The notes: a model not told the origin generated them from the letters alone. DNA of 64,000 nt from RGIG1934 sp045122895 (GCA_045122895.1 JBGVIE010000047.1:8470-72469), one strand, 5' to 3'; positions 52,975 through 61,775 are shown, counted from the stretch's first letter. Numbers and translations: made by a program.

Positions 52975-53847
52975 ATGAGCAAAGTGAAAGTGGCAGCAGT
53001 GCAGATGAGCTGTACTAATGATGTAATGACGAATATAGATAAGGCAGAGAAGATGGTCAGAGAGGCAGCAGAGAACGGTGCCCAGATAATTCTTCTTCCA
53101 GAGCTTTTTGAGAATCTGTACTTTTGTCAGGAGAAGAGATATGAATACTATGATCTTGCAAAAACAGTTGATGAGAATCCGGCGATAAACAGATTTAAGG
53201 AGGTTGCAAGGGAGCTTGATATCGTGCTTCCAATCAGTTTCTATGAAAAGGATGGGAATGTTTTATATAATTCAGTTGCAGTTATAGATGCTGACGGAAC
53301 AGTGCTTGGAGTATATAGGAAAACACATATACCAGATGATCATTTTTATCAGGAAAAATTCTATTTTACGCCTGGAAACACAGGTTTTAAGGTGTGGAAG
53401 ACAAAATATGCAACCATTGGTGTTGGAATATGCTGGGATCAGTGGTTTCCTGAATGTGCCAGAAGTATGGCCGTTATGGGGGCTGATTTGTTATTCTATC
53501 CTACGGCAATCGGATCTGAACCCATACTTGAATGTGACAGTATGCCACACTGGAGAAGAACGATGCAGGGGCACGCTGCAGCAAATATAACACCTGTTAT
53601 TGCTGCTAACAGAATAGGTATAGAGGAGGTCACCCCTTGTGAAGAGAATAATAACCAGAGCTCATCTCTTAATTTCTACGGTTCATCCTTTGTTACAGAT
53701 GAGGTTGGAGAAATTGTGCATCAGGCAGGAAGAGATGAGGAAGCAGTTATTTATAACGAATATGATATAAGAGCTATCAGAGGAATGAGAATGAGCTGGG
53801 GTTTATTCAGGGACAGACGCCCTGAAATGTATTCCCCTATTTCATAA
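52975..53847 (+). CDS. aguB: N-carbamoylputrescine amidase
   Basis: This nitrilase-superfamily enzyme converts N-carbamoylputrescine to putrescine, CO2 and ammonia. The Glu-Lys-Cys triad is visible in LPELFENLYFC, YRKTHIPDDHFYQEKFYFTP and VGICWDQWFPECAR. The 290-residue length and the DDHFYQEKFYFTPG sequence are typical of AguB. It lies 12 bases after aguA. Its last 11 bases overlap the end of the convergent HAD gene, and no terminator is visible between them. Confidence 0.95.
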   Translation: MSKVKVAAVQMSCTNDVMTNIDKAEKMVREAAENGAQIILLPELFENLYFCQEKRYEYYDLAKTVDENPAINRFKEVARELDIVLPISFYEKDGNVLYNSVAVIDADGTVLGVYRKTHIPDDHFYQEKFYFTPGNTGFKVWKTKYATIGVGICWDQWFPECARSMAVMGADLLFYPTAIGSEPILECDSMPHWRRTMQGHAAANITPVIAANRIGIEEVTPCEENNNQSSSLNFYGSSFVTDEVGEIVHQAGRDEEAVIYNEYDIRAIRGMRMSWGLFRDRRPEMYSPIS

Positions 53848-54646
53848 ATTTCTCGATAACCTGAACAATACCATTATCATCATTAGAGGCTGTTATGTAG
53901 TCTGCTTCGGACCTGACAGCCTCTCTTGCATTTTCCATGGCAACGCCAAGTCCGGCTGCGCTTATCATTGAAATATCATTAAAACCGTCACCGCAACAAA
54001 TAAGTTCATCAATTCCATATCCCAGTGATGTCATAAGATTTGAAAGTGAATGAGCCTTATCAACGTTCATAGGCATAAATTCCAGGAAATAAGGTTCACT
54101 TCTTGTGATTAACAATAGTCCGTGGTATTTTTTCTTAAGCTCTTCTTCGAGCCTGATAAGCACCTCAGGGTCTCCTCCCATAAGACATTTGTTAGAAGGA
54201 AAGTCTACATAGCTTATGAAATCTTCTACGTGTTTGATATCAATATTGTTAAGTCTTGCTTCAAGTAAAAGATATTCATTAGGCTCAAAAGCCGATATAA
54301 CCTGATTTCCCCCCTTATAAGTCACAAGACCAACGTTGTTTTCCTTTGCGATTTCGTACAGCTCAGGAATCAGTTTGATAGGAAAAGCCTGATTAAAAAT
54401 ATTCTCCTTTGTCTGCCAGTTTGTAATAAGTGCACCGTTGAAGGAGAGCACATAATTACCGTATTTATCAAGTTGTAATTCGTCAGCGTAGCGGACAACA
54501 CCACCAGTTGGTCTTCCGGTTGCGATTACCACACGATATCCACGTTCCTGCGCATCTATAAGAGCATCTAGAGTTTTCTTGCTTATTTCCTTTTCAGAGT
54601 TTAAAAGTGTTCCATCAAGGTCCAGGGCTAAAACTTTGTAATTCAT
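53837..54646 (-). CDS. Cof-type HAD phosphatase
   Basis: This 269-residue haloacid-dehalogenase-like phosphatase of the Cof/IIB subfamily acts on sugar phosphates or flavin phosphates. Motif I is LALDLDGTLLNSEKEIS, motif II is VVIATGRPTGG, and motif IV is LICCGDGFNDISMI. A C2 cap sits between motifs II and III. Its start overlaps the preceding ABC permease gene by 4 bases (ATGA), so it belongs to that operon. Substrate unknown. Confidence 0.92.
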   Translation of the reverse strand: MNYKVLALDLDGTLLNSEKEISKKTLDALIDAQERGYRVVIATGRPTGGVVRYADELQLDKYGNYVLSFNGALITNWQTKENIFNQAFPIKLIPELYEIAKENNVGLVTYKGGNQVISAFEPNEYLLLEARLNNIDIKHVEDFISYVDFPSNKCLMGGDPEVLIRLEEELKKKYHGLLLITRSEPYFLEFMPMNVDKAHSLSNLMTSLGYGIDELICCGDGFNDISMISAAGLGVAMENAREAVRSEADYITASNDDNGIVQVIEKFMK

Positions 54647-55791
54647 ATGATTTTTTTCTCCATTCTATAAGATAGTGTTATTGCCAAAGCGGATAATAAT
54701 AGTCCTGATGCGAGTATTATCGCTACAGGTAAAATAGATTTAAAGCAAATAAAATAAGTAGGTATAAATAAATATTTTAAAACTGAAAGTTTAGGTAAAA
54801 GAACCGATAAATCAAAGAATACCGGACTAAACACAAGACTTCCAATTATCAAAATCGGCATAAATGATGCGAATATAACAGAAGATTTAACAACTGTCTG
54901 TACCAGATATGAAAAGCCTGCCACAAGCATCATATAAGCAATAAGTCGCAAAAATGTCATAGGTAAGGTGTCTATTCCAAACGTGACTGTAAGACTTATA
55001 AGTGTAACGGTTGAAGCTAAAAGTATGGGCGCAAATACATCGAAGAAACCAAATACTGCCTGATCTTTTGAACTAAAAATCGTAAAGATTCCACTTTTTT
55101 TATCTTTGTAGGTAATAAGTGCGCCTGCAAGCCCTGCAATCATTATAAACAGTGCATTAATACCGATTACAGAGTGTGTGACAAGAGCCGGGATAAGTTC
55201 GATATCGTCAATATATTCGTTTGATGAATTCTCATAGGTAAATCGGAAAGTTTCATCACTTATTAAGTATTTCTGATAAAGTGCTAACAGCTCCTGCGAT
55301 ATTTCATCTGAGTCAAGCTCACTGAAATCACCAGTGTTTATTGTATAATTTTTCAAAATATCGTAAGAGTAAGTATTTAAAAATGCCGTGATTACGAACT
55401 CGTCTGCAACACTCGCCATAGAGGAGCCGGGTGAGCGTATGGCTCTTATAGCACCAAGTCTGACATTGTCTTCAAGCCTTTTTGTGAAATCGGCAGGCAA
55501 AATATAACCACAGTCAAGTTTTCTCTTCTTGATGTCCTCAGTTAATTCATCTTCGCTTTCAAGAGGTATAAAATTAACCATTCCATCAAGAGAGGTAAGA
55601 TAGTCTTCCATACTGTTACTTAAGGCGTCATCGCCCTTATTGTAAATACCAATATCAATAGAGGATTTTTCACTCTTTGTAAAGTAAGTGACGAGTATTG
55701 TGAAAATCGGAATCATCAGCAAAATTATGCAAAACGATATCTTTCGCAAATGTCTTTTGCACATCATTTTCATATACATAAATGAATTCAT
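54643..55791 (-). CDS. ABC-2 type transporter permease (second)
   Basis: This 382-residue protein has an N-terminal helix (ISFCIILLMIPIFTILVTYF), a large extracytoplasmic domain of about 170 residues, and five to six C-terminal helices (VIGINALFIMIAGLAGALI, YMMLVAGFSYLVQTVV and others). This is the ABC-2 exporter topology. It starts directly after the stop of the first permease gene. The substrate is unknown; the ATPase is at 58436-59065. Confidence 0.82.
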   Translation of the reverse strand: MNSFMYMKMMCKRHLRKISFCIILLMIPIFTILVTYFTKSEKSSIDIGIYNKGDDALSNSMEDYLTSLDGMVNFIPLESEDELTEDIKKRKLDCGYILPADFTKRLEDNVRLGAIRAIRSPGSSMASVADEFVITAFLNTYSYDILKNYTINTGDFSELDSDEISQELLALYQKYLISDETFRFTYENSSNEYIDDIELIPALVTHSVIGINALFIMIAGLAGALITYKDKKSGIFTIFSSKDQAVFGFFDVFAPILLASTVTLISLTVTFGIDTLPMTFLRLIAYMMLVAGFSYLVQTVVKSSVIFASFMPILIIGSLVFSPVFFDLSVLLPKLSVLKYLFIPTYFICFKSILPVAIILASGLLLSALAITLSYRMEKKII

Positions 55792-56979
55792 CTAAAAACA
55801 CCTGCCTTTCTTATCAACAAACACTGTTAGCGCAAGACAAACAGGTATGAAGCATATCAGATATATAACTGAAAAAGTGCTTAATGAGTGTCCGATAATA
55901 CCTGCAAATACATTTATGATGTGGGTTGTAGGTATTAGATTTCCCAGCGTTTTAAGCGTCTGTGGAAGATATGCTGTAGGAATTAAACATCCTGACAGGA
56001 AAGCACTTATAATTGTTACTGCAAATGTTAACATAACCGCTGCCAGTCTTGATGAAGCTATATTGTAAAGAAGCAGTACAAACGAAGCGATGCTTATAGA
56101 AATAAAAACAGTAACAAAGGCAAATCTGAATAAGTTGTATGATGTGATGACTAAGACAATAGCTGCTGTTATCAGGTATACAACGTAGTACATACTTGCA
56201 ATAACAAGTATTTTTGTCAGAAAATAAGCTGATGGATTGATTTTCTGGAATAAAAAATTCTTAAAGGATTTCTTATCGTTCATAATGTAATTCATAAAAG
56301 CGATGGAAAACATTATAAAGAAAAGCGATAATCCGCCGGCCATATAGTGGTCTTTTACGGAGATGCTTCCTGTAACAGAAATAGTCTCCTTATTTAGAAT
56401 AGTAGCTCTTGCAAATACAAATCCCAAATATTCTTCATTTAAATCTTTGTTGGCAGCTTTTAGCTTGTCACCGGCTTTGTGATTGTTATAGAAATCTGCC
56501 TGCGCAAATATTCCTGACTGGGTGCTTGCAAGAGTTCGTGTGGCTGTGTATGTAAGCTCTTTTAAAAGACCTGCAAGGGCTGTCATATTGTCTGCGAATT
56601 TGATATTGATAGGTATACTCTCACCTGTGGCAAGTCCATGAATAAAACCTTCAGGAATTGTGACACTTCCCACAACTTCATTGTTGCTGACAAGTTGGTC
56701 TGCATGAGCCTTGTCAGTATTGATAAAATTGCATATTGAGGCAATGCTTTCGGAAGATTGAAGCAGTGTCTTTGCCATTGGAATTAGTTTTGATTTGTCT
56801 TCAGTTGTGAAGGCTACAGTAGCTTTGTCAGGACCTTTTGAATAGAGAATTTTCTCCCCTAGAAAAGCTGCGAAGCCGGTAATTATCAGAAGGATAAGTG
56901 CTCCTGCTAATATTTTTGGAAATGTCTTATATGCCCGTTTGAATTCGAGCGATACAAAATTCAGGTATGTCGCTTTCAT
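55792..56979 (-). CDS. ABC-2 type transporter permease (first)
   Basis: This 395-residue protein has the same ABC-2 topology as its neighbour: one N-terminal helix (ILAGALILLIITGFAAFLG), an extracytoplasmic domain of about 180 residues, then a six-helix bundle (LSLFFIMFSIAFMNYIM, IASMYYVVYLITAAIVLVI). The conserved segment LIPTAYLPQTLKTLGNLIPT-THI before the last helix is typical of ABC-2 exporters. Its ATG overlaps the stop of the upstream gene (ATGA). The two permeases probably form a heterodimer. Confidence 0.82.
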   Translation of the reverse strand: MKATYLNFVSLEFKRAYKTFPKILAGALILLIITGFAAFLGEKILYSKGPDKATVAFTTEDKSKLIPMAKTLLQSSESIASICNFINTDKAHADQLVSNNEVVGSVTIPEGFIHGLATGESIPINIKFADNMTALAGLLKELTYTATRTLASTQSGIFAQADFYNNHKAGDKLKAANKDLNEEYLGFVFARATILNKETISVTGSISVKDHYMAGGLSLFFIMFSIAFMNYIMNDKKSFKNFLFQKINPSAYFLTKILVIASMYYVVYLITAAIVLVITSYNLFRFAFVTVFISISIASFVLLLYNIASSRLAAVMLTFAVTIISAFLSGCLIPTAYLPQTLKTLGNLIPTTHIINVFAGIIGHSLSTFSVIYLICFIPVCLALTVFVDKKGRCF

Positions 56980-58421
56980 TTAAACATCCTCTCAAGTGAT
57001 TCAAAATTTGTCTGTATTTCTGTTAACAGTGACTTAAGGTCCTTAAATGACATATTCATTACGTCCAGTTCTTTGCCGGACATAGGAATAATGTCATAAG
57101 AAAGTGTGTGAATATCAGCATTAAGTGCCGCTGTGGCTTTTGTAACATCATTTGTCATAAGTGAGAAAACTATATCAGTTTTACATGAAGATTTTGATAT
57201 ATCTTCGTAATCATATGTGATGCTTAAAGTGTTAGTGTTTTCGCCTGTTTTAGCTGTGAAAAAAACAGACTCAGAGGTATCAGATAATACTTTGTGCTCC
57301 TTTGAAAAATCAAATCTGTAATCAGTTGAAGCAAGTGTAGCATTCACATAAGAAGTAAAATCACAGGAATTATCTGTGTATATGAAATCTATACATAAAT
57401 CGAGAGCAATATTTTCATCGCCCTTATTGTATGTGATTTTATCAATTCGACCATTTTTATCAATCGTGACAGATACATTGATATTGAAATTAATTACATC
57501 GGCAAGCAAAGCTGTAGTATCTGAAACGGAATCTTTAAGATTGTTTTTGTAGGTCTTCTTGTAGTCTTCTAATGAGTAATATTTTGAAATCTGTGAATTT
57601 GCCCTGTATTCCTGTGTGAGATATAAATCAATTAATTTACAGGGTGTCTCACCTTCAAAAATATAATTGCCTATATCTATAATAAGCAGTTTAATTGCCT
57701 TGTTTTTTATGACAAAAGTAAAATCACCATTCTCTTCTTTTATAGTATATATGTTATCTTTTATGATTTTTGCATCATCTTCGTAAAGATTTGTGAACTC
57801 GTTTACTACGTTAAGTGAGAACTTGTTATAATCAATTGACTCAAATATATCAGAGATATCTCCTTTAAAAATATTGTCGTAGTTGATTTTGTCAAATACG
57901 TTAATGTCAATCAGGTCCTTTAGAAAAATTCCCATAACTGAATTGTTAAGCCTATCTGAAAGACCTAAGGTATCTAATGTAATTATTCCCTTGTAAAGTG
58001 ATGGTATGGAGGCTTTAAGTACAGTGTCTTCAAGCTCAAATCTGCCACTTAACAGTTTGATATCTTTGAAATCAGTATTTATCATAGCGACGGCTGTTTT
58101 TTTTGCTGTATCATTTTGGTAGTTTGCTGTTATACCAAAATGTTCAAGTGATTTATTTCCGGGCAGACTGGTAATTTCAAAATTAATGGTTCCCTCGTTG
58201 GGGGAATCTAACAGATTATGAAGGTTTTTCTTTATTGTCTTTGTGTTGTCAAGATCACTTCCGCCTAGTAGTGTAAATGTTTTATATAATTTTTGATAAA
58301 GCTCACTGCTGTGGTCGGGGGGTGTATCCTTGCTAAAAAAATTAATAACCAAAAAGATGATTAATGCTAAGCACATGGTAAAAGAAGCAAGAGCCGTTAT
58401 TATTTTGTTTCGTTTAGACAT
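56976..58421 (-). CDS. membrane-anchored extracytoplasmic protein of ABC-2 operon
   Basis: This 481-residue protein has one N-terminal membrane helix (ITALASFTMCLALIIFLVIN) and a long extracytoplasmic part. The exposed part alternates short charged and hydrophobic strands (INFEITSLPGNKSLEHFGI, NENIALDLCIDFIYTDNSCD, LSITYDYEDISKSSC), which suggests a beta-rich fold possibly related to LolA-like lipid-handling domains. I do not recognise a named family. It lies between the ATPase and permease genes and is coupled to both, so it is probably an essential part of the exporter, perhaps as a substrate acceptor. Confidence 0.65.
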   Translation of the reverse strand: MSKRNKIITALASFTMCLALIIFLVINFFSKDTPPDHSSELYQKLYKTFTLLGGSDLDNTKTIKKNLHNLLDSPNEGTINFEITSLPGNKSLEHFGITANYQNDTAKKTAVAMINTDFKDIKLLSGRFELEDTVLKASIPSLYKGIITLDTLGLSDRLNNSVMGIFLKDLIDINVFDKINYDNIFKGDISDIFESIDYNKFSLNVVNEFTNLYEDDAKIIKDNIYTIKEENGDFTFVIKNKAIKLLIIDIGNYIFEGETPCKLIDLYLTQEYRANSQISKYYSLEDYKKTYKNNLKDSVSDTTALLADVINFNINVSVTIDKNGRIDKITYNKGDENIALDLCIDFIYTDNSCDFTSYVNATLASTDYRFDFSKEHKVLSDTSESVFFTAKTGENTNTLSITYDYEDISKSSCKTDIVFSLMTNDVTKATAALNADIHTLSYDIIPMSGKELDVMNMSFKDLKSLLTEIQTNFESLERMFK

Positions 58422-58435
58422 ACAATCTCTCCATA

Positions 58436-59065
58436 CTAATTAATGAGCATATCGATTAATTCTTTTCCCCTGAGGGTAGATGAAATCTCTGATAAAACGC
58501 CAGATTTTAACATAAGCATTTTGTTACATATCTCAAGTTCCATCTCATCATGTGTGGCAATTATTACTGTGCCGCCTTTTTTGCAAAAAGTTACGAGATA
58601 TTCTCTTATCAGTTGCTTGCATGGAAGGTCCAGTGCTGCACTTGGCTCATCAAGCAACAGAAGGTTAGGATTTTTTGACATAGCTATTGCAATACTGAGT
58701 CGCTTTTTCATACCTCCGGACAGCTTTGAAACTACAGTGTTTAAGTCGTTTGCCAAACCAATTTCGTCTATAATGGATACGTCGCTTAAATCTTTTCCGT
58801 ACCAGAGCCTTAAGTTATCCTTCACTGAAAGCTCCGGAATAAGAGGATTTTCCTGTGGTACGTAACCTATCACTGTATCATCTTTGAAATCTATGGTTCC
58901 ATCATCAGCTTTAATAATGCCTGCTATAATGGAAAGAAGTGTGGATTTACCTGTTCCATTTTCTCCTACAATGCAGATACAGTCTCCTTTGTCAGCAGAA
59001 AAAGAGGCTCCGTTTAATACATTTTTTTTCTTGTAATGCTTACAAATATTTGTTACAGATATCAT
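58436..59065 (-). CDS. ABC transporter ATPase of the ABC-2 exporter
   Basis: This 209-residue ATPase has Walker A VGENGTGKSTLLS, Q-loop GYVPQENPLIPE, signature SKLSGGMKKRLSIAIA and Walker B NLLLLDEPSAALD. It is the first gene of a five-gene minus-strand operon (ATPase, extracytoplasmic protein, two permeases, HAD phosphatase). The start is set at 59065 by TTTGGAGG 8 bases upstream; 16 further upstream codons in frame lack conserved sequence. Confidence 0.92.
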   Translation of the reverse strand: MISVTNICKHYKKKNVLNGASFSADKGDCICIVGENGTGKSTLLSIIAGIIKADDGTIDFKDDTVIGYVPQENPLIPELSVKDNLRLWYGKDLSDVSIIDEIGLANDLNTVVSKLSGGMKKRLSIAIAMSKNPNLLLLDEPSAALDLPCKQLIREYLVTFCKKGGTVIIATHDEMELEICNKMLMLKSGVLSEISSTLRGKELIDMLIN

Positions 59066-59103
59066 GCTTTTGCCTCCAAAATAAAGAGTATATAACTTGT
59101 GAA

Positions 59104-59132
59104 ATTTTAGCATAGAAAAAGCGTTTTTGCAA
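59104..59132 (-). promoter_or_regulatory. promoter of the ABC-2 operon
   Basis: Read on the minus strand, TTGCAA and TAAAAT are separated by 17 bases, about 40 bases before the ATPase start. It is divergent from the amt promoter 20 bases away. Confidence 0.65.
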
Positions 59133-59149
59133 CTTTTGAAAAAAAGTAG

Positions 59150-59178
59150 TTGACATACTGGTATATCGGGTATATACT
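59150..59178 (+). promoter_or_regulatory. promoter of amt
   Basis: TTGACA (59150-59155) and TATACT (59173-59178) are 17 bases apart, near consensus. The transcript would start near 59185, six bases before the hexaloop hairpin of the leader. Confidence 0.8.
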
Positions 59179-59190
59179 GTCAACAGAAAA

Positions 59191-59236
59191 AGCAAAGGCG
59201 CTGAGAACAAAGTTCTTGGTGCCTTTTTCTTTTTAC
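59191..59236 (+). terminator. leader attenuator with hexaloop hairpin before amt
   Basis: AGC-AAAGGC-GCT (59191-59202) has a six-base loop with A1 and G4, as in the purF leader. It overlaps the 5' arm of a 14-pair terminator stem, AAGGCGCTGAGAAC / GTTCTTGGTGCCTT (59195-59225) with loop AAA, followed by TTTTCTTTTT. It lies about 145 bases before the amt start, so most transcripts should stop here unless antiterminated. Confidence 0.82.
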
Positions 59237-59378
59237 AAAATCATAACATCTTTTTTATTTACTTTATATGAATGATGTGTCTGTTATTGAGGCCACAAAG
59301 CTGTGGTATGGAGATAATAGGCACATTTTTTTGTAAATAAATGTAGAATGGAGAAATGTAGAATGGAGGAAAAATGTT
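59237..59378 (+). promoter_or_regulatory. rest of the amt leader, with duplicated ribosome-binding segment
   Basis: AAATGTAGAATGGAG is tandemly duplicated at 59339-59368, so the Shine-Dalgarno core GGAG occurs twice. The second copy (GGAGGA, 8 bases before the ATG) is the working site. A further small hairpin, CCAC-AAAGCT-GTGG (59293-59306), again has an A1/G4 six-base loop. Confidence 0.5.
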
Positions 59379-61136
59379 ATGGAAGAAATTATGAATTTTG
59401 TGACGAGTGAAGAACTCTATGGAGTCTGGTTCTTAATTGGTACCGCATTAGTGTTCTGGATGCAGGCAGGTTTCGCAATGGTTGAGGCAGGTTTTACCAG
59501 AGCAAAGAACTCAGGTAACATTATTATGAAGAACCTTATGGATTTTTGTATCGGTACAGTAATGTGGTTCTTAATCGGTGCTTCATTAATGCTTGGTGCT
59601 GATAAGGCAGGAATAATTGGAGAGATTAATTTTAAAGTATTTACAAATTATGATAATTTTAATTATTCAAGCTTTGTGTTTAACTTAGTATTCTGTGCTA
59701 CAACAGCTACAATCGTATCTGGTGCAATGGCAGAGAGAACAAAGTTTTCTACATATTGTATTTATTCCGCAATTATTTCGGGTATTATTTATCCGATTGA
59801 AGCTCACTGGACATGGGGTGGTGGCTTCTTATCGGAGTGGGGCTTCCACGATTATGCAGGTTCAAACTGTATTCATATGGTTGGTGGTATTTGTGCTCTT
59901 ATCGGTGCATGGATGCTTGGACCTCGTATCGGTAAATTTGTTAGAGATAAATCAGGAAAAGTAACAAAGGTAAATGCGTTCCTTGGACACAACCTGGTAA
60001 TTGGTGCACTTGGTGTATTTATTCTCTGGCTTGGATGGTACGGATTTAACGGTGCAGCAGCAACAGACCTTGGAACACTTGGTTCTATTTTCCTTACAAC
60101 AACAGTAGCTCCTGCTACAGCAACAGTAACAACACTTGCTTTTACATGGATTAAATATGGAAAGCCTGATGTGTCAATGTGTCTTAACGCATCACTTGCA
60201 GGTCTTGTAGCTGTAACAGCAGGCTGTGATGTAGTTGATTGTGTAGGTTCAGTAATTATTGGTGTCGTGGCCGGATTCTTAGTAGTATTCGGAGTATGGT
60301 TCCTTGACAGTGTTTTACATGTTGATGATCCTGTTGGTGCAGTTGCAGTACATATGCTAAATGGTATTTGGGGTACAATCGCAGTTGGTTTATTTGCAGC
60401 AAAAACAACTCCTGGATTTGCTGTTGCAGGAATTAAAGAAGGTTTATTCTACGGCGGTGGAGTTGACCAGCTTATCAAACAGTTTGGTGGTATTGGAGTG
60501 ACAGCGTTATGGACAATTGTTACTATCACAATTGCATTCCAGGTACTTAAACATACAATTGGACTTAGAGTTTCAGAGGAAGAAGAAATTACAGGTCTTG
60601 ATGCAACAGAACATGGTCTTCCGTCAGCATATGCAGGATTTAGTATTATGGACGTTGAAGGTGGTATGATGAATGAAAATGAAAATACTCACCTTGGTGT
60701 AGACGAATATACAAAAGCGTCAGATGCTCAGAAAAATGCATCAGTCAAAGTTGTTAATGCCCCAGTGGCAAGCGCAGATACAGGTATGTACAAAATCGTT
60801 ATCATTGCTAAACTTTCAAGATACGATAAACTTAGAAAAGCACTTAATGAACTTGGTGTAACAGGTATGACAGTAACACAGGTAATGGGTTGTGGTCTCC
60901 AGCGTGGTGCTGGTAGCAGATACCGTGGTGTTGAAATGGATGCTACATTACTTCCAAAAGTAAAAGTAGAAGTTATTGTCTGTGAAATTCCGGTTGATGA
61001 TGTTATTGAAACAGTTAAGAAAACATTATTCACAGGACATATCGGTGATGGTAAAATCTTCGTATACAATGTTGACAGAGTTGTTAAGGTTCGTACAGGT
61101 GAAGAAAACCTTGCAGCACTTCAGGATGTTGAGTAA
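59379..61136 (+). CDS. amt: ammonium transporter with fused C-terminal PII domain
   Basis: Residues 1-410 are an 11-helix Amt channel: FWMQAGFAMVEAGFTRAKNS, EAHWTWGGGFLSEWG and FLGHNLVIGALGVFILWLGW, with twin pore histidines expected in the HNL and the later VHMLNGIWG segments. After a linker of about 55 residues comes a PII/GlnK domain (from about 466). Its T-loop is GLQRGAGSRYRGVEMDATLL, the B-loop TGHIGDGKIF and the C-loop RTGEENLAAL. The usual uridylylated tyrosine (EY in GlnK) is replaced by methionine (EM), so regulation would be by ATP/ADP/2-oxoglutarate binding, not by uridylylation. The fusion ties the pore plug to the channel in one chain. Confidence 0.95.
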   Translation: MEEIMNFVTSEELYGVWFLIGTALVFWMQAGFAMVEAGFTRAKNSGNIIMKNLMDFCIGTVMWFLIGASLMLGADKAGIIGEINFKVFTNYDNFNYSSFVFNLVFCATTATIVSGAMAERTKFSTYCIYSAIISGIIYPIEAHWTWGGGFLSEWGFHDYAGSNCIHMVGGICALIGAWMLGPRIGKFVRDKSGKVTKVNAFLGHNLVIGALGVFILWLGWYGFNGAAATDLGTLGSIFLTTTVAPATATVTTLAFTWIKYGKPDVSMCLNASLAGLVAVTAGCDVVDCVGSVIIGVVAGFLVVFGVWFLDSVLHVDDPVGAVAVHMLNGIWGTIAVGLFAAKTTPGFAVAGIKEGLFYGGGVDQLIKQFGGIGVTALWTIVTITIAFQVLKHTIGLRVSEEEEITGLDATEHGLPSAYAGFSIMDVEGGMMNENENTHLGVDEYTKASDAQKNASVKVVNAPVASADTGMYKIVIIAKLSRYDKLRKALNELGVTGMTVTQVMGCGLQRGAGSRYRGVEMDATLLPKVKVEVIVCEIPVDDVIETVKKTLFTGHIGDGKIFVYNVDRVVKVRTGEENLAALQDVE

Positions 61137-61153
61137 GATATAGACATGTTATT

Positions 61154-61196
61154 AAGGTGTTGTCGCACTGAAAAATGCGACAACGCCTTTTTATTC
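61154..61196 (+). terminator. terminator after amt
   Basis: AAGGTGTTGTCGCA pairs with TGCGACAACGCCTT (one wobble) around an eight-base loop and is followed by T5. The stem lies just beyond the end of the convergent XRE gene. Confidence 0.9.
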
Positions 61197-61580
61197 TTGA
61201 TTCCTGTCTAATTCTTCCTGATATTTTAAAGCGCGAAGCATAATATTGATATGCTGCTCCATAATATCATACTCTTCCTTTGACAAGAAAATAGACCTGT
61301 TGCCAAGTTTAATACAATAGTCAGTAATACCATTATCAGTCCCGTTGATAAGGTAATCTGCCGTAACACCCAGGGCGTTGGAAATATCTTTTAGCGTGAG
61401 AAGAGAGATTCCGACCACACCACGTTCAACGTCTGAGATAAACTGGCTGTTGACATCAAGATAATTACCTAGCTGTTCCTGTGTTAGATTAGCTTCTCTT
61501 CTGGCAATTCTGCATCTTTTTCCGATTTCTATATTAAGCTCCTGACGAAGTTCTTTTTTATCTTTGTACTCATCTATCAT
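61191..61580 (-). CDS. XRE-family transcriptional regulator
   Basis: This 129-residue repressor-type protein has a Cro/CI helix-turn-helix at residues about 18-80 (RCRIARREANLTQEQLGNYL, then VNSQFISDVERGVVGISLLT). A C-terminal helical segment (SKEEYDIMEQHINIMLRALK) probably serves for dimerisation. GGGAGGG precedes the ATG. It is divergent from the PP-loop gene, and an inverted repeat in the gap could be its operator. Its target is not known. Confidence 0.88.
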   Translation of the reverse strand: MIDEYKDKKELRQELNIEIGKRCRIARREANLTQEQLGNYLDVNSQFISDVERGVVGISLLTLKDISNALGVTADYLINGTDNGITDYCIKLGNRSIFLSKEEYDIMEQHINIMLRALKYQEELDRNQE

Positions 61581-61649
61581 AATTGCCCTCCCATATGATT
61601 AAAACTACTACTGTTAACAATGGTAAAGGCAGAGTAGATTAAAAATAAT

Positions 61650-61662
61650 ATGGTAATACCAT
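61650..61662. promoter_or_regulatory. operator-like inverted repeat between divergent genes
   Basis: ATGGT-AAT-ACCAT is a perfect 5-base inverted repeat in the 195-base gap between the XRE gene and the PP-loop gene. A related half site (AATGGTAA) lies near 61619. The rest of the gap is AT-rich without a clear promoter. Confidence 0.35.
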
Positions 61663-61775
61663 TAAAAAAAATAATATCAATACTATTATAGATAAAGAAA
61701 AATATTTAATTCATATTTGTATCACATTCGTTTTTTAAGATAACCTCGAATTAAACAAAGGAGGATATGTAGAAT

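Noticed and set aside
53837..53847. bidirectional terminator between aguB and the HAD gene
   Set aside because: The genes overlap by 11 bases and no stem with T-run is visible.
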